From the NCBI GenBank assembly GCA_951394405.1, contig OX596338.1, positions 4,464,001-4,528,000 on the forward strand: a stretch of DNA of 64,000 nt, given 5' to 3'. The notes under the pieces are model-generated. The model ran no database searches. It was not told where the DNA came from and saw only the letters and a program-made list of their open reading frames with translations. A program made the translations under genes and the position numbers. This document shows, in pieces, positions 44,577 to 63,777 of this stretch. The stretch comes from Coprinellus micaceus (lineage: Eukaryota; Basidiomycota; Agaricomycetes; Agaricales; Psathyrellaceae). Each line of letters begins with the position of its first letter. Position 1 is the first letter of the stretch.

Positions 44577-47500
44577 CTAGGCACCAAAGTGAACGTATGG
44601 CACCCATGTCAAAAGGCTATCCTCCGAGTCACCCAACTTTGAGCGCAGTCGGCCCACCGCAACATGAAGAGCCTCCGCCGTCCTCGTACCACCAAGTCCT
44701 CCTTCAGAGCCCAACGAACTTGGCTTGATGAGCTCAGTGTAGAACTCGGTCGCGACGACTGGTGCATATTGATCCTTGATAGACCACATGGTCGCGACGA
44801 CGCCCCGATAGCCCGCCGCAACCATCCCAGCTGCAAGGTGAACCGCCTCTTCGGATAGCTTGTCATCGCCTGTGCTGGTCTGGCATGCCGAAAGGAATGC
44901 GAGCTCGGCACTCTGCAAGTTGTTCCTAATGATCTTGGAGAGCTCGAGTCGACCGTCGTGAAGGAAGAACCCGCTCGCTAGAGGTTCCTTTGGGTCTTGG
45001 AACGCGTGACATGCGAAATGGACGCAGGCGTAATCTCCCAACTTCTTAGCGCAGGATTCTACGGTTGCTTCCTTTCCCTCGAGGTGGACGTGCCCGATTT
45101 CTCCGCCCTCCAAGACACCCCTGAGCGCCATAACCTCTCGAGTCGTTCCAGGAAGTGGGGTGTGGCCTGGTGTGTTGGGTTGACTGACGACGAGAATTCG
45201 ACTGGGTGTGTCATGAATCGTACGCTGTGGCCTCATTTGCCGGAGGAGTATGTTGACGTTCGGGCTGTAAGACGAAATAGCATAGTCGAAGGCATTGTCG
45301 CGTCCTCCCCTAAACGCGCCCGCCGCATGCAGGGGCAAGAACGATAGCGGTCCCGTTGGACACCACCATACGCGCTGGGGTGCGTCACTCTCCTAGATAT
45401 TCGTTAAATTGATCCTGAACCCATAGGTACTCTGCGCTTACCAAGTATCCGATGGCGTCGAGCACTGGATGTACGACGGACTTCCATAGATCTCGCAAGA
45501 CTTCGACCAGCCTGAACTCGGTCACCCCCCGCTTCATCCTTCGAACAGCTCTCTCCTCGTCTTCCACTTCCACCTGATGTTCATACCCCCTCAAACGAAC
45601 TCCCCCAATTCCTAGGTATTCCCGCAGCCCGTCTGCCATTTTCTTCGCCTTCGCCAGGGAAATTTCGGGGAGTGCAATGTGGATAGGCGCGTTCCATCCA
45701 GTACGTAAGGCCAGGGCGTCACATCGAGTCTCGTGAACGTTGATGACAACGACCGTGCCACGGGGCGGTAGGTCCTCCACCGAGAACGGCTTCGTCTCGA
45801 GGAAATCCTCAAACCCTGGCTTCTCGCGAATCGAGGAAACTAAGTCCTTCCACTCCACTGCCAAGTCGACGCTGCTGTTCAAACTTCCCGAGTCGTCCTT
45901 GTCCAGCCCAACTCTAATCTTCCCGCTCCCGCTACCCGAAGTCTCTAGTGCTTTCGACACCGCTATAACGCGCTCTGCCAACTTCTCGTCGACCAGGCGA
46001 AGGTCGCCCACCGGCGTTCGAAGGCTACTCAACTGGCTCCACACAAGGCATCTCCCTCTCTCCAACCAATCTAGTGCCCTCGTCACCTCACACGCCTCCA
46101 AGGCAGTCGAAGCTGCCGCACGCGATAGGTCGGATATCTGGGCTATGTTCTCGTGGCGGCGACTTTGGGTCTGTTCCAGCCCGACGAACGTAGAGATGAG
46201 GTCGATTGCCCTCTCGTAGCCATCCAGTGACGACTTCAGGTCGAAGGCACGAGCAAGATCGGCCCATTTTCGCGCAGCTTCGACTCTCCTGGAGGTGTAC
46301 CCATGCGAAAAGAGGGCTGAGGTCTTGTAATGCTCGCATGCTCTCTTGACATCGTCCTCCCCGTTCGTCAGTCGGCTTCGCGCGATAAGGAAGTTTCCGA
46401 GTACGTATTCTCGCTCTGGGATGTCGACGTGATTCGAGGGAAGGGTCTCTAGTGCCTGCTCCATTACGGAAACCGCTCGGTCGATGTCGACTTGGTTACG
46501 AGTTGCTTGGAACTTCATGTGGAAGGAATCTGCTAGTCCGGCGTACCACTCGGGCAGGCCACCGCTTCGGCCCACGGCTTTCTCTGTCGCGCTCTCCTGG
46601 AACCGTATCGCCTCCTCAAGAGTCTCGATCCGGCCGTCCTTCTTGAACTTTGCTCGGTAGGACCTTCCTAGATTGTGGAGATACAACGGTAAATTTGCGT
46701 GCCCTTCAGGCAACAGCGATATAGCCCTCCGTTTGGACTCCGTTGCCGCATCGATATGCGCGACGTCTCCCAGCGCCGAGAAAGCGCGGTCGTGGGCGTT
46801 CCCGAGGAGGTTATGTAGGAAGGCTATTTCGTTGAAACCCTCCGGCGCTACTCTGATCGCACGCTCGTATGCGGATATTCCGCTGAGAACGTCCTCGACG
46901 TCCTTTCGCATGCTGAATCGTCGACACATGATCTGACCGAGGTCAGCGAGGGCGCGAGGAAGGCGGTCACTCCCCTCGTTCAGTGTTGCTATTTCTTCCT
47001 GCCTCATCCTTATCGCCTCATCCATGTCCAAAATCTCCCCCGTGAGGGTTGAACGGGTGACGAGCGCGTTCGATAGGTCTGCAAGCCGAAGAGCGAGGAG
47101 TGCATTGTCCTTTGGGGTAACATCTACCGCTTTTTGGAAGCACGAAATCGCTTCCTGGATCTCCTTGAGCTCGGTAGAGTAGTCGAACCTGCTCATTAGC
47201 ACTACTCCCATGTTTCGGAGTCGTTCGGGGAGGAATGGACTCCCGTCCTTGGTGAGCGCGACTGATTTCCTCATGGCGGAGACCGCTTCATCGATCTGTT
47301 GAGGATCCCTGCTCTGATAGAAGGCGAAGTCGAGGGCGACGCCGAGTTGGTTGAGGAAGCCCGGGAGATCGTCCTCGGATGCCATCGATATTGCCCTTCG
47401 GTGTGCTTCTAAGGCTTGGTCGATATCGGAGACGTCGTTGGTTCTGGAGAACCTGAATCGCAGGGTCGTTCCCAACGTATCAAGTAATGCTGCGATGAGA

Positions 47501-48751
47501 TAAGGTCCCGTATTCCCCTCAGCTGTATCGATTGCCCGCTTCATAAGACTGATAGCTTGATCGGCGTCGGACGTGACCCGCTCTCTGGAATAGCGAGCGT
47601 CAAAGAGCAACCCCAAGTCGAAGAGGCGTTTGGATCGCAATGGATCTCCTTCCTCCGTTAGGTCCAGAGCTCGTCTCCCAGCCTCGACGGCTTCCTCGAG
47701 ATACGGGAGGTCGCCAGTAAAGTGAAATGACTTCGCCAGCGACAAAGACAAGCTGGTGAGGTGGGATGGGAGGGATTCCAAGTTCTTCGACTCTGCAATG
47801 GAGGATGCTTTCCGCAATGTGGAGACTGATTCTTGGATGCCGGATACCTGGCGGTCGATTTCGAATAGCTCCCTCTGGTACGTTCCCAGGTCGCCGAGGA
47901 GGTCCGCAAATTGTGGATCGTCCTCGCTTGTAAGGCCAAGCGCGGCTTTTACAGCGTTTATGGCAGAAGGAACTATGCTCGGGTTCCCGCTTTCGCAGTA
48001 CTGGTCGTATAGGGCGCGAGAGCGAAAATTCGAGGATGACGCCGTGTCGTCACGATTAACCGCTACTTTCAGAGCACGCCCCCAAGCGTCGATCGCACCG
48101 GAAAGGAGCGAAAGCTCTCCCGTACCCTTGAATTGACGATAAAGGTAGTGTGCGCATGCGTCGAACTTCCCATAGTCCATGGCTAGACACCGGGTCAGCT
48201 ATTAGCGAACATGCTTGTGGCACGCAGGTAAAGCCACGTACACTCAAACGACGCTATTCCACCTTGGGGCGCTTCTGGTAGTGTCTTCCATACCAGAGTC
48301 AACGACAGCCGTCCACCGCCCGCCTCCAACGTAATCCTTTCTCGATCGGAGGTGGTACCATCTGACCCCGCCCATCGTGCTTGGGCGATGCCATTGTTAG
48401 AATCGGAGAGAACGAGGATCCTGAACTGCGATCCTTCACTGGGCAGCCGATAATTCTGAGGGTTATCCAACCCGATTCAGGGACGTACTCACATCTTTAG
48501 ATAGGCTTTCATCGCACCCCACTGCAGTTTGGACTGGCGCGCCAGAGATACGACCCCCCACTCATCGCCCTCTTCCGAATGAAGGACTACCTGTAACCGC
48601 TGCTCCTCTGTCTCCCTCAACGAGAAGATATCTTCTTCTCTACATGCGATTGCGACGTCTGAGGAAATTTTATCGTGACATTTGAATTCCGAAGTATATG
48701 TGAGCGTATCTGCGATGAATCGAGATGATAATACTTACAGGAGATGTACAT
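44577..48751 (-). CDS. TPR-CHAT protein A (putative caspase/separase-like protease)
   Basis: Five exons on the minus strand (48751-48739, 48658-48493, 48438-48242, 48182-45442, 45374-44577) give 1304 residues. The first exon codes four residues and part of the fifth. Residues 1-125 form a beta-rich, C2-like region (RLQVVLHSEEGDEWGVVSL, GGGRLSLTLVW). Then comes about 750 residues of tandem TPR-like helices (repeated ALDLTEEGDPLRSKRLFDLG-type units about 35-55 residues apart). The C-terminal 350 residues are a CHAT domain: VWWCPTGPLSFLPLHAAG, catalytic His in VHFACHAFQDP and Cys in LSACQTSTGD, then MVAAGYRGVVATMWSI. Fungal CHAT proteins have no settled role to my knowledge; prokaryotic TPR-CHAT proteins are proteases in defence. 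The Gly usually next to the His is Ala here. Confidence 0.85.
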
Positions 48752-49211
48752 CCTTTCGTCGCCGGCGCTTCGAGAGATAAACAGAGTTCCAAGAAGCTGT
48801 TCCGCTTCGATCGATAAGGTCGGAGCATCCGAGCTGTCTATCGCCGCAGACCATCCGATTGGGAAGGCCGCAGCGGCCCCGTTGTGGTTAGGACCCAATT
48901 TAAGCGCCCAATCTCGGGCCAATCCGCGAGGGGTCTAGACTAGGCCCATAACCTTAACCCCAGTGGCACAAAGCTTCAACCAACGACGTCACTGTCGCCG
49001 ACGTCCTGTTCACGACCCCCATGTTGTCCTCCACGCAACACCTTTATCTCAGAACCACGAAGCCGGCATCCGCGAAGCTCGCCGGGTGTCGTTTCACCAT
49101 GATCATGAGTTCGTCGCATTTTCAAAGACGGAGAAGTTGGGACCATGGGTGGGTGTGGGGAACAGTGAGTAATGGTTTCTCTGGGTACGGCAACGTTGCT
49201 AACGTGATCAT
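48752..49211. promoter_or_regulatory. Spacer between TPR-CHAT genes, promoter region of gene A
   Basis: These 460 bases hold the start side of gene A and the end of gene B, both transcribed leftward. A TTTAAGCGCCCAA motif lies about 150 bases upstream of gene A's start (48899-48911). The open frame upstream of the start (to 48922) lacks an ATG and is closed by a stop just beyond. Confidence 0.45.
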
Positions 49212-52200
49212 CTAAATTCCAAAGTACACGTACGGTACCCAAGTGAAGAGAGATTCTTCTTTGTCCCCCAGCTTCGTCCTGAGCTGGCCAACTGCGTAGT
49301 GAAGTGCTTCTGCTGCATTCTGAGCGCCAACCCCACCGCCGCATGTCTCCCCAGAGTTTAGCCTCAATAGCTCCGTGTAGAAGTTCACCGCCAGCTCTGG
49401 TGCGTACTGGTCTCGAATCGACCACATTGTCCCGACGACACCTCGATACCCTGCTGCCACCATTCCCGCCGCAAGGTGGACAGCCTCCTCCGACAGCTTT
49501 TCGTCTCCCGTGCTCGTCTGGCATGCTGAGAGAAACGCAACCTCGGCATCCTTCAGGTTGTTCTTGATGATCCTCGAAAGCTGGAGACGCCCGTCGTGGA
49601 GGAAGAACCCACTCGCCAGCGGTTCCTTGGGGTCCTGGAATCCGTGACACGCAAAATGGACGCTACGGTACAGAACCATCTGTTCCATGCTTGAATCCAG
49701 GGTCGCTTGCTCGCCTTCAAAATGCACATTCCGGACGACATTTCGGTCGAACACCCCTTGGACGGCCCTCACTTCGCGCGTCGTGCCCGGGAGAGGGGTA
49801 TGACCCGGAGTGTTCGGTTGGCTGAGGACGAAAACGCCAGAAGAATTGAGTGTGGATGATTTGGTCGTGGAGGTGCGCGAACTCTGTATCTGCTTGAGGA
49901 GAATATTGACGTTGGGGATGTAGGACGATATCACGAAATCTCCGGCGGAATCGCGACCCCCTTCATACGTTCCAGCCGCATGGACGGGCAGGAAGGAGAG
50001 GGGCCCCGTCGGGCACCACCACACGCGCTTCAGCGATATATCAGCTCCCTACACAGGCGTTAACCCCGTTACTGATGCGGTTGAGTCGAAGACCTACCAA
50101 GTACCCAATGGCCTCAAGAATGGGCTGAACAACGGACTCCCATAATTCTCTGAGCGTATCGACGAGCTTGTACTGAGCAGGACCTTTCGCCATTCGCCGG
50201 ATTGCCCTCTCACCACCTTCTTCCCCCCCTTGACCGATACCGCCACCGTCGTACCCCCGCATCCGCACTCCCCCAAGTCCCAGGTGGCCCCGCAACTGCT
50301 TGCTCATGTTGCGTGCCTTCGTGAGCGAAAACCTGGGTAGTCGAATATGCATTGGCTTCTCCCATCCGGATCGGAGAGCCAACGCATCACATCGGCTAGA
50401 ATCGACATTGATCACGACGATGGTACCTGTCTGCGGGAGGTCATGGAGGATGGATTCGATCGGTCGCGTTTGGAGGAAGTCCTCGAATCCAGGTTTCACC
50501 CTCACCTCGGCTATGAGACGTTTCCACTCCACTGTGAGGTCAACGTGGTCCTTTCCCACTTGCTTCCGTCTGCCAAAGTCAACACTCCGTTCTCCATTAT
50601 CCACCTGGATTTTCGTTCGTCCATCACCCGAACCAGACTCCTCCAGCGCCTTCGACACCTCCACAATCTTCTCAGCCAAATCCTCGTCGACGTCTCTCAA
50701 CTCGTCCAACGGCGTCCTCAAGCTATTCAACTGACTCCACACTAAGCAACGTCCTTCCTCCAACCACTGTAACGCCTTCTCCACCTTCCCTGCCTCAAAT
50801 GCCGTAGCCGCTGCACCCACCGATAGCTCGCTTATCGCTTCAATGTGTTGGTGTCGCCGTTTCTGCGTCTGCTCCAAGCCGACGAACACCTGCACCAAGT
50901 TGATCGCACGCTCGTACCCCTCCAGAGACGAGTGAAGGTCGAAGCTCCGGGCGTGTTTAGCCCAATTACGTGCGGAATCAAGTCGAGAGTCGGTGTATCC
51001 CGCCGCGCAAAGGGCACTCACCCGGTAGTGGGCTACAGCTTGGTGGAGGTCGGCTTCGCTATGAGTAACGTCATACCCCTTGATGTAGTAGTCTGCGAGG
51101 ACCATCTGCCGAACGGGTATAACAATGCTGTTTGGAGGAAGGAACGAGATTGAGCGCTCCTTCGCCGCGATTGCTGCGCCCAAGTCAGTGATGTCGTCGA
51201 CCTTGTCAAATCGAAGCCTGTAGGACTGCCCGAGTTGGTCCCACCACAGATGGAGGCCAGCATGGTCAGGAGGAGCGGCAGCTGTCGCCCGAATCCCACA
51301 CCGAATCGCTTCGTTGATGTCATCCAGCGATCCTGTCTCCTCAAAGAGAGTCTGGAGCGTCGCCTGGAGGCAGTTGAGAAACGGAGGGAGGTCTGCGTGC
51401 CCTTCTGGGAGGAGCCCTGTAGCCTTCCTTATCGCCTCTACGGAGTCCCGAAGTACCTCAACATCTCGCGTCATTTCGTATTTGGCGAGGTACGCCCCCG
51501 AGAGGGAGTTGTAGAGCCCGGGCTGGATGTAGGCGTTGTCAGGCCCGCTGAGGCCAACGGCCCGCTTGTAAACCTCTATCGCTCGATGCAGACGGGATTG
51601 GCTCCCATCTAATCTGACCTGCCGCATCATCATGTTGCCTAGATGGTCCAGCGCCGCGGGTAAATCGGGATCCGTCGTCCCCAACTTTGCGACCTCGATC
51701 TCTATCGCTTCTAGCGTGCTCGTTGTGTCTAATCGCTCCCCAGTATACCGGGAACGCAGCCTGAGACATTCGGAGAGGATGCTGAGCGCCGAGGTCAGTG
51801 GGGTGCCGTTCCGGATCCCCCAGTCCACTGCCTTCTGTGCGGTGGACACTGCCTCTTGGATGTCAGAGAGTTCCTCGTTCTGGACAAACCTGTTCTCGAG
51901 GGCCACAGCCAGTGTTGTCAGGACCATGGGTAGGTTGTCGCTGGATTCGGGTGTGATGGACAGGGCGGATTGAAGGGTGTTTATCGCGGAGGTCGTATGG
52001 GTGATGTCGTCCGTCACATCTGAGAGGGCTTTCAACGATGATCCGAGGTCAGCGAGAACTCGCGCGCGGTCAGGGTAGCCGCCTGGCATGGTTTCTAATG
52101 CGACTTCGAAAGTGGAGATGGATTGGCGGATGGAGGCAATTTCCCCTGTTGCGCGGAACCGCCGGCGGTAGGCTTGACCTATCTCGCCTAGAACCTTTAT

Positions 52201-53228
52201 TCTGAACGGAGGGTGTTGACCTGGGGATAATAATCCCAGCGCGTGCTGGAAGACGGAGATAGACCGATCAAGGTCTCTCAATGTATCCCGGTATACGAAC
52301 CGCGTAGCCAGCTCTAATCCGAACTTGTATAGCCGATTGGGGAGCATATCGTCGTCGTCTGGGGTGCATTGAACGCAGCGTTCATATGTCGTGATGGACA
52401 GGTCGAGGTCTTTGGGATCCCCAAGCCAGTTGTATCGCTCATGGAGGGCGGTGGAAAGAGATTCAAGGAAGTCTGGAAATTCGGGGTTTGAGTCGTCCCC
52501 TTCATCTGCAATTCGTTTCCAGGCGGGAATAGAGACGACGAGAAAGGGGAGGGCGGCGGTGGGTGAATGGGTGCTCGATCGAGCCTCAATGGCACGTCGG
52601 TCGAGGTATCCTGCGTAGCCGCGCAGGAGCGAACCGACCACCACTATGTCGGAGTAAATCGGTTAGGGGATGGGACGGCTTCAAATGATCAGGCGTCGTA
52701 TGGTGGGCTTACCTTCTGTAGAGAGAAACCCCTTCGTCGGCGCGTCGTTCGACCAGCGCCATCTAAGGGTAAGTGAAAGGCGCGCTTGATCCACGTCTAA
52801 AGCAACCTCATTGATCTTCGTCCCTTCTGCCGCTCCAACCTCGGCGACGTTCTGAATGTAGTGCCCAATCCCGATTCCGCTTTCCGACGTAGCAGTTATC
52901 CACAGACTTTCGAAACCTTTTGTTGGACTGTTGAGGACGAGTGGAGTGTAATGAGCCTGATCGAGTGGAGATCTTAGCAGGCGAAGGAGATCTCACATCT
53001 GAAGAAACCCAAATGGCTGGCCCCACGTCGTCCTCCCGTCCCGTTCCAACGTTATCATCCCCCACTCATCTCCACTCTCCCGGAAGAGTATAATCCTGAG
53101 GGCGTCTTCCTCCCATCTTCGAAGCAACAACACGTCTTTTACGCTGCACTCGATAGAGATATCTAAACAAGTCAGTTGTCGATGCAGCCTACATGCCGCC
53201 TCGCCGTCGGCGTACCGTGCATAAACAT
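49212..53228 (-). CDS. TPR-CHAT protein B (putative caspase/separase-like protease)
   Basis: Five exons on the minus strand (53228-53216, 53162-52997, 52927-52713, 52643-50098, 50027-49212) give 1251 residues. The architecture and all four intron positions match protein A; exons 1 and 2 are the same lengths (13 and 166 nt), so the two arose by tandem duplication. The N-terminus (LRIILFRESGDEWGMITL, ARLSLTLRWRW) is the same C2-like region. The TPR part is about 65 residues shorter than in A. The CHAT domain has VHFACHGFQDPKEPLAS and FLSACQTSTGDEKLSEEA, the full His/Cys dyad with the usual Gly after the His. The TPR-rich middle probably senses a ligand or partner and controls the protease; the substrate is unknown. 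Confidence 0.85.
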
Positions 53229-54480
53229 CTTGACGTGCCCCTGACGGTTGAGCACTGAGTGTAAGGCGGGGATTAAGTATGATCGATGAGGGAATATGGG
53301 AGTGGAGAATGAGAAGCGCTTCCGAGAGCACTGCCATGTAGGAGCATCGCCTCCCAATGATCGCAACTTTCAAAGTTCCGTTGAATACCTTCCTAATTCA
53401 CAGCATCGCGACTGCGCATTGGCTATCCCATCCTCGTGAATAGAGGGCATCTCATTCGTGCGATATCGGTGGCTCGTAACGCGACCCTAAAGCCCGAACT
53501 TGTGGATCGGACTGGTTCTACCAGGGTGTCGGAGGTTTTGGCTCGTGTCGCTTGGGCGCTTCAGAGGAGTGCACGGAATGTCGTCGTCGTGCTTCTAACC
53601 CCTGCGCACCATGATTGAAGTCCCGATTTGAAGGGTACCACCCCTCCTCGGGGCATTTGGAACCATCACTGAATGCGCAAGGTTCACCTTTCCGGCTCCA
53701 CGTCCTTGACGTCTCAAACCACTGCTGGGACCCCTCAACCCATGGAAGAAACGTTGTCTCGCTCTACAGGAACCGTTATTTCACCCATCGATTATTTGCA
53801 TTCTGTCTGGGTGATGATATAGCGTTGCTACCCGATCCCAACACTCCGTTTGGATACCTATGTCGATCTCGTTCGGCGTTTCTGCTGTCCTGGGCTTCAA
53901 GGTGCCACTGCGAATTAAAGAGCAAGTCGGCCCATGGGGCGACTCGTCTTGCCAACCATGTTTGCCCGCTCATTTTTTAACATTATGCTTCCAGTTTTCA
54001 GTATGCATAGTGACCAAGTTCCATGGGTCCTTATTGGATCGACATCGCGAGGTCGCCCCTCGCCACTTGCCCATCAAAGCAAGGGGCATTGATCGCACCG
54101 TTGAGGGAAAACCTTTGTATCATTCCGCTCTCGTTACTGCATCTCATAAATACTACTCAACGATAGTTCAGGCCAATGGGTGATACCCTTTGTTCTTCGA
54201 TACCCTGAATCATGATCAAATGGCGTCGCTTTGTTAGGGGAGGAGAGGTGCGCGCTTTGATCGATGCCTACCTCGCACGGCGCCCTGAGTTCTCAATGAC
54301 CAAAGCGCGACCATGTCCAATGGAGGGTCAAAGAAAAGGTTTCGTTGCTTTGCTGAAGCGAACCTCGTTTAAAAACGGGTTCCATTCGACCACTTCATTC
54401 CCAATTTCCACCCATTCCTCACCAAGAGCTGCCCTGCCCCTCAAACGAAGCCTGCGTGAAAACGCCCTTTCTTCTCGAAC
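53229..54480. other. Divergent intergenic region
   Basis: This lies between the start of TPR-CHAT gene B (minus) and the start of the plus-strand gene at 54481. A CTTGGGCGCTTC motif at about 53545 lies 320 bases upstream of gene B. Open frames are short and unsupported. Confidence 0.45.
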
Positions 54481-55608
54481 ATGCAGAATTGCGCCGCGAT
54501 TAGAGCTTCCAAGCGTAGCACATCCGAGCTAGACTCAGATCTTGCATCTGTGAGTGTTTTCCAAATACTCTATTTGAAACCCGTTGACGTTCCACCTCCA
54601 TTCCCATAGCCTGCTCTCAAGCGCGTCAAACTCTTGCATGCTTCGAGCCTCAAGGAAAACGACTTTGAATTTCACCACCACGAAGAAGTATCGCTTCCTA
54701 CCAAGGATAGTGGATTGACGTACCGAATCGTCGCACCTTTGGTCTGCTCCTCTTCCCGCAAGGAAAGTTCGGAGGTAGGTCCCACCGCGTCGATTCTCAT
54801 CAAGACCAGCGGCGCTTTGAAGTATAGACTTGTCGCACCTCCGCCTTCTTGCTCATCCTCTCCAGAACCAAGCTCGGAGACCGGTGCAAGCACCTCGAGC
54901 TCAACCAAGACCAGCGGGCGGTTGAAATACCGGGTCGTTACACCCTTCCCCTCTTCCTCCTCTCCACAAGGAACTTCGTCTAGTTCCAGCACAACCGAAC
55001 CCTCCGACCGGCCTCAAGAACTTCCTCGAAGACTAACCATCCGAATCCCCCCCGCTCGTCGAAGTGTTCGTCAGAGCGCTACTCACAAAAGTGCCACTCT
55101 TCCTACCCCCGAAAGACCGCGTAAATCCAAATACATCACCGACCCCTTCGAACGACGGTCCGAACTCGCTAGGATCCCTACAATCCAGTTCATCGAGTGC
55201 ACGCCGTTCATCGTGTTCTGCCGCGCATGCCAACGGCCGCACGAGTTGGAAAGGAGGGGTACGGGTTGGTACGCGCATAACTGGGTTGAAGGACATGAGA
55301 AGACTGCGAGACACGTGAAGAAGTATGCAAAGTGGGTGGAGAGGGGAGGAGATCAAGTGGAGAGAGAGGACGAAGAGGTAAAGTGGAGGTGCGTGTATTG
55401 GAAAGTGTGGTGTGAGGAGGAGGGGAAGGAGGTTTTCGGGGAGAAGGTTGTGAGGAAGGAAGATGCGGAGGCTACTGAGGCGATGCTCAAGTTCTGGAGC
55501 TCGTGTGGACTGAAGGTGGATTTAGCCTCGGAGGACGATATGTTGGAGTTTGTAAAGAGGGAGGGGAAGGGGAGGAAGAAGTGTAGGGCTTGTAAGTCTC
55601 GTAAATGA
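54481..55608 (+). CDS. Ser-rich protein with internal repeats and CxxC motifs
   Basis: Two exons (54481-54549, 54610-55608) give 355 residues; the join is in phase 0 and supplies the ATG that the long second exon lacks. Residues 60-160 hold three imperfect repeats of a (K)TSG-x-LKYRxVxP unit followed by Ser/Pro stretches. The C-terminal 150 residues look folded: VFCRACQRPHEL followed by WYAHNW-x4-H-x5-H gives a CxxC...H...H set that could bind zinc, and the protein ends with a second CxxC (CRACKSRK) after a Glu/Lys-rich region. Basidiomycetes have many proteins with such a CxxC-W-x-H unit, of unknown function. A basic, probably nuclear protein is the best reading. Confidence 0.7.
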
Positions 55609-56434
55609 GGAGTATTATCTGCGTCTCTTCCTTTCTGATCTGTTCGGACGGCGTTATCCGGTCTTTGTCCTCTGTTCTTCATTCTGTGGATCCTTGGACC
55701 GTTTGTGATTGTATACACCACCTAGATATGTGAATATTCGCAATAATTGGATTCTGGCATTATCTTCGCTCTACCCGGACTATCTTACTTATCCTTCTGT
55801 CAAACCGCCGAGGTACAACCCTTCTAGGTCGTCGGACACAGCGAGCTATTCGCCCCTGTCAAAGAGGTGTAAACGTTCATAGGCTTCGGAAGACACACGG
55901 AACGACATACCCGGTCGATCGACCAAGCTCGCCGCAAAGGGGCAGCGCAAACGACGAGCCTGAAAACTCGGAAATTGGATGGTATTCGGGACACATGAGA
56001 AACATGAGCGGAACGTGATAGTGAAGGTGGAAAACGGAAACATACAAACTGTACTCGTGACTATGCGTACTACTAGTGTGTAGGTAGAGGTAGCGTTTAT
56101 CGTAACAACATTGGATGATGCATGAGAGGGACTACAATTGGATTGAGGCTCGTTCAACGAAAACGTACACACGGCGGATATTCTTCTTCTTAGGGCTTCC
56201 CTTTGCCTTACTCTCCTCCCTCCTCCTCTCCTCCCCTCCCCGACCAGCCACCACCACACGGCTGTCGCAATCCACCGAGCCCCTCTAAACCCCCCTCCAT
56301 CCAAACCCCAAGCACACCTCGCAAAACGACGGACGATCCGACCAAGAAAAGGAACCGGAACCACGAAACGTCTAGGGTATCCACACGTCTATCCTCTCCC
56401 CTCTCGACTCCCAATCACTCACCCCCACGCCGCC
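55609..56434. other. Intergenic region between convergent genes
   Basis: This holds the 3' ends of the Ser-rich gene (plus) and the kinase gene (minus). No gene is seen; Pro/Ser-coding pyrimidine tracts at 56200-56430 give spurious frames. Confidence 0.5.
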
Positions 56435-63777
<7,343 letters not shown>

